Below, piece after piece: positions 6,615 through 8,922 of a stretch of DNA of 8,922 nucleotides. Numbering within the stretch: the first letter of the stretch is position 1; every line of letters starts with the position of its first letter. The stretch comes from Bacteriovoracaceae bacterium UBA2428 (GTDB lineage: Bacteria; Bdellovibrionota; UBA2428): the NCBI GenBank assembly GCA_002343545.1, contig DDRA01000106.1, positions 618 through 9,539 of the forward strand, in the 5' to 3' direction. Below the pieces are notes generated by a model that did not search any database, was not told where the DNA came from, and worked only from the letters and a program-made list of their open reading frames with translations. The translations under genes and the position numbers were made by a program.

Positions 6615-7673
6615 ATGGCGAATATGGCCCAAGCCATCCGTCTCGCGCTCCATTACGGTGAAAAGCACCTCGGCGTGACCGACATCTTCGGCGAAGACGT
6701 GGGCGCCCCCTTGGGCGGCGTCTTCACCTGCACCCAAGGCCTCGCGACGGCGTGGAACACGCCGCTCGACGAACGCGGCATCATCGGCACGGCGATCGGC
6801 CTCGCGCTCGCCGGTCAGAAGCCCGTCGCCGAGATCCAGTTCTGCGACTACATCTTCAACACGATCGACTTGCTGAAGCTCGCGGGGAACTCCTGCTGGA
6901 CCTCGAACGGCGAGTTCCCGCTCTCGATGGTCGTCATGACGCCCTCGGGCGCCGGCATCCACGGCGCGCCTTACCACTCGCATTCTTTCGACGCGATCGC
7001 GTCGCACTTGCCGGGTTGGAAGATCGTGCTGCCCTCGACGCCGGTCGACGCTTACGGGCTCATGCTCGCGGCCATCGAGGATCCGAACCCCGTGCTCTTC
7101 ATGGCGCCCAAGGCGCTTTTGCGCATCAAGGGTGAGGAGCTCTTGCCGGGCGAACCCGCCGACGAGAAAGAGCTCAAAGAGATGATCGACGCGCCGATCG
7201 GCGATCGCGGCCAGTGGAAGGCGCGTTGGCCCGAGATGGGGCATGCCCCCATTCGCATCGGCGAAGCCCGCACGGTCCGCGAAGGCGGCCGCGCGACGAT
7301 CGTCACTTACGGCCGGTACGTGAAGCTCGCGCGCAACGTGGCGGATCGTCTCGCGGCGGAAGGCCTCGGTGAAACCGAGGTTATCGACCTACGCACGATC
7401 TATCCCTACGACTGGAGAGCTATCTCGGCGTCGATCGCCAAGACGGGCCGCGTGCTCTTCCTGAACGAAGACACCGAGATCACGAACTTCGGCGAGCACC
7501 TGCTGCGTCGGACGATCGAGGAGCATTACTACACGCTCCGGGCGCGGCCCCGTCTGCTGGCCGGCTTGCACGTGCCCGTCATCGGGCTCGCGCCGCCGCT
7601 CGAGGAAGCCAGCATCCCCCAAGAAACCGACATCGAGCGGGAGCTGCGCGCTCTCCTGACCGAAAAAACCTGA
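6615..7673 (+). CDS. 2-oxo acid dehydrogenase E1 component, beta subunit
   Basis: The 352-residue product is the beta half of E1 and completes the ThDP site with the alpha subunit. Signatures: GEDVG at 26-30, GGVF and TQGL (34-43), PLDERGIIGTAIGLALAG (50-67) with Glu53 at the position that activates ThDP, PVAEIQFCDYIFNTID (70-85), HGAPYHSHSFDA (116-127) with His121 at the conserved HS, LPSTPVDAYGL (139-149), and EVIDLRTIYPYD (255-266) in the C-terminal transketolase-like domain. Compared with typical E1 beta, residues about 171-212 form an extra segment (KGEELLPGEP... IDAPIGDRGQWKARWP) between the pyrimidine-binding part and the C-terminal domain. The gene follows E1 alpha by 2 bases and precedes E2 by 20 bases. 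Cytoplasmic. Substrate specificity is not readable from the sequence. Confidence 0.95.
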   Translation: MANMAQAIRLALHYGEKHLGVTDIFGEDVGAPLGGVFTCTQGLATAWNTPLDERGIIGTAIGLALAGQKPVAEIQFCDYIFNTIDLLKLAGNSCWTSNGEFPLSMVVMTPSGAGIHGAPYHSHSFDAIASHLPGWKIVLPSTPVDAYGLMLAAIEDPNPVLFMAPKALLRIKGEELLPGEPADEKELKEMIDAPIGDRGQWKARWPEMGHAPIRIGEARTVREGGRATIVTYGRYVKLARNVADRLAAEGLGETEVIDLRTIYPYDWRAISASIAKTGRVLFLNEDTEITNFGEHLLRRTIEEHYYTLRARPRLLAGLHVPVIGLAPPLEEASIPQETDIERELRALLTEKT

Positions 7674-7681
7674 AGCAACCC

Positions 7682-7687
7682 AAGGAG
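7682..7687 (+). promoter_or_regulatory. Ribosome binding site of E2
   Basis: AAGGAG stands 6 bases before the ATG at 7694 in the 20-base gap after E1 beta. It fixes the E2 start, whose product begins directly with the lipoyl domain sequence. Confidence 0.8.
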
Positions 7688-7693
7688 AACAGC

Positions 7694-8922
7694 ATGGAAT
7701 TCAAACTCCCCGATATCGGCGAAGGCGTCCAAGAAGGCGAACTCATCCGTTGGCTCGTGAAGGACGGTGACACCGTGGCCGCCGACCAGGCCGTGCTCGA
7801 AGTCATGACGGACAAGGCGACGGTCGAGATTCCGGCCCCCGTGGCGGGCACGATCAGCGGCATCACGGCCAAGGAAGGCCAGATGATTAAGGTCGGCCAA
7901 GTTCTCGCGCAGATCGGTGGCGGCGCGGCCCCGGCGGCGGAAGCGCCGAAGGCCGAAGCCCCCAAGGCGGACGCTCCGAAGGTGGAAGCCGCGAGGCCTT
8001 CCACCCCGCCGCCGCCCCCGACGAACGGCTCGCCCAACCACGGCGCCGGCGCGACGGCGGCCGGCCAACCCTCGAGCGCCCTCGCCCCGAAGGCGTCGTC
8101 CGAAGCGGGCCCCTACGTGGGCGCCCTCGAAGCCCATTCTCCCTCGAACGTGCCCGCGGCTCCGATCGTACGCGCGATGGCGGCGAAGGCCGGCGTTGAT
8201 CTTTCGCAAGTCCCCGCGAGCGGCTCGCCCGTGGGCGGCGTCGCCCGCGTCCTCGAAGAAGACCTCGTGCGCTTCCTCTCGCAAGGTTCCGCTCCGGCGG
8301 CCAACGCGCCGCGCGCCGCGGCTCCGGCGGCTTTGGCCCCGGCCGCCGCCGCGGCTCCCGCGAAACCCGCGAAGGCAACGCTCCCGCTTCCGAACCGCAG
8401 CTTCGGGCCCACCTCGGCCGATGAGCGGCAACCGGTACGCGGCCTTCGTCGGGTTATCGCGCAGGCCATGGTGCGTTCGAAGTACACGGCTCCCCACTAC
8501 TCCTACGTCGATAAGTTCGAGTGCTCCGAGCTCGTGAACGTTCGCGAGCGCGCCAAGGACATCGGCGAGAAGTACGGCGTCAAGGTGACTTACCTGCCCT
8601 TCGTGGTGAAGGCGGTCGTCGGCGCCCTCCGCGAGTTCCCGATCGTGAACTCGAGCCTCGAAGAAAAAGACGGCCAGATGGAGCTCGTCCTCAAGAAGGG
8701 CTTCCACATCGGCTTCGCCGTCGCCACGAACGACGGTCTCGTCGTCCCCGTCATCAAGAACGCGGACCAGAAGTCGCTCCTGCAGATCGCCCACGAAATG
8801 GCCGAGCTTTCGGCCAAGGTCCGCGCCGGCAAGGCCTCGGCCGACGATCTGAAGGGATCGACCTTCTCGATCACCTCGATGGGCAACATCGGCGGCATGT
8901 TCGCGACGCCGATCATCAACTA
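7694..8922 (+). CDS. Lipoylated dihydrolipoamide acyltransferase (E2), 3' end outside window
   Basis: E2 forms the core of the 2-oxo acid dehydrogenase complex and moves acyl groups from E1 to coenzyme A. The frame stays open from ATG 7694 to the window edge (409 codons plus two bases), so this is a 5' partial gene. Domains in order: one lipoyl domain at about 1-76 with lipoyl lysine 41 in MTDKATVEI; an Ala/Pro/Lys linker (77-150) with KAEAP-like repeats and five consecutive prolines (105-109); a peripheral subunit-binding domain at about 153-195 (PIVRAMAAKAGVDLSQVP then GGVARVLEEDL), which binds E1 or E3; a second Ala/Pro linker (197-232); and the acyltransferase domain from about 243 (RQPVRGLRRVIAQAMVRSK), including GFAVATNDGLVVPV (340-353) and STFSITSMGNIGG (389-401). 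The catalytic HxxxDG lies beyond the edge. LipA at the head of the same operon would lipoylate Lys41. Acetyl versus branched-acyl specificity is open. Confidence 0.95.
   Translation, partial: MEFKLPDIGEGVQEGELIRWLVKDGDTVAADQAVLEVMTDKATVEIPAPVAGTISGITAKEGQMIKVGQVLAQIGGGAAPAAEAPKAEAPKADAPKVEAARPSTPPPPPTNGSPNHGAGATAAGQPSSALAPKASSEAGPYVGALEAHSPSNVPAAPIVRAMAAKAGVDLSQVPASGSPVGGVARVLEEDLVRFLSQGSAPAANAPRAAAPAALAPAAAAAPAKPAKATLPLPNRSFGPTSADERQPVRGLRRVIAQAMVRSKYTAPHYSYVDKFECSELVNVRERAKDIGEKYGVKVTYLPFVVKAVVGALREFPIVNSSLEEKDGQMELVLKKGFHIGFAVATNDGLVVPVIKNADQKSLLQIAHEMAELSAKVRAGKASADDLKGSTFSITSMGNIGGMFATPIIN
7937..7993 (+). repeat. KAEAP-type short repeat in the E2 linker
   Basis: Residues 82-100 of E2 consist of near-repeats of a five-residue unit: AEAPK, AEAPK, ADAPK, VEAA. 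The DNA units differ by synonymous changes (gcgccgaag, gcccccaag, gctccgaag), so the protein pattern is conserved more than the bases. Ala/Pro-rich swinging linkers are usual between lipoyl and subunit-binding domains of E2 proteins. Confidence 0.7.

Noticed and set aside
7529..8794. A 421-codon minus-strand open frame opposite E1 beta and E2
   Set aside because: E1 beta and E2 are unmistakable on the plus strand. The antisense product is low-complexity Arg/Gly/His-rich sequence without a recognisable domain.
1..8922. Mobile element, CRISPR array or RNA gene
   Set aside because: No transposase-like protein, terminal inverted repeats, regularly spaced repeats, or tRNA/rRNA-like segments were seen on either strand; nearly all of the window is explained by eight coding regions.

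Overview
The window is GC-rich (roughly two thirds G+C by eye, with G/C-ending codons in most genes) and densely coding, with gaps of only a few to about 100 bases. Gene content points to a Gram-negative, respiring bacterium. The style (E1/E2 2-oxo acid dehydrogenase with separate E1 alpha and beta, degenerate receiver-PilZ protein, type II NADH dehydrogenase) would fit a Bdellovibrio/Myxococcus-like lineage, but the taxonomic placement is an inference from memory of families, not a search result.

Layout. (1) 1-369, plus strand: the 3' end of an unrecognised gene. (2) 386-4511, minus strand: a probable three-gene operon read right to left: a pseudo-receiver/PilZ protein, an NDH-2-like FAD/NADH dehydrogenase that starts 4 bases after the previous stop, and a 677-residue uncharacterised, apparently modular protein. 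(3) 4512-4615: a divergent intergenic region that must hold the promoters for both sides. (4) 4616-8922, plus strand: lipA (lipoyl synthase), E1 alpha and E1 beta of a thiamine-diphosphate 2-oxo acid dehydrogenase, and the lipoylated E2 acyltransferase, which runs off the right edge before its catalytic HxxxDG motif.

How the genes work together. The right-hand operon couples the enzyme that inserts sulfur into octanoyl-lysine (LipA) with the protein that carries the lipoyl group (E2, lipoyl lysine at residue 41) and with the E1 that loads acyl groups onto it. The stop/start overlap of lipA and E1 alpha, the 2-base gap between E1 alpha and E1 beta, and the 20-base gap to E2 indicate one transcript. 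Whether the substrate is pyruvate or branched-chain 2-oxo acids cannot be settled here. The complex would yield NADH through an E3 (not in the window), and the divergent operon encodes an NDH-2-like NADH oxidase; a metabolic link is plausible but inferred.

No tRNA, rRNA, CRISPR array, insertion sequence or convincing intrinsic terminator was seen. The least explained element is the 677-residue protein: a Cys-poor N-terminal helical part, a hydrophobic Ala/Gly-rich middle, a proline-rich linker, and a C-terminal domain of about 125 residues whose codon use is visibly less GC-biased than its surroundings.
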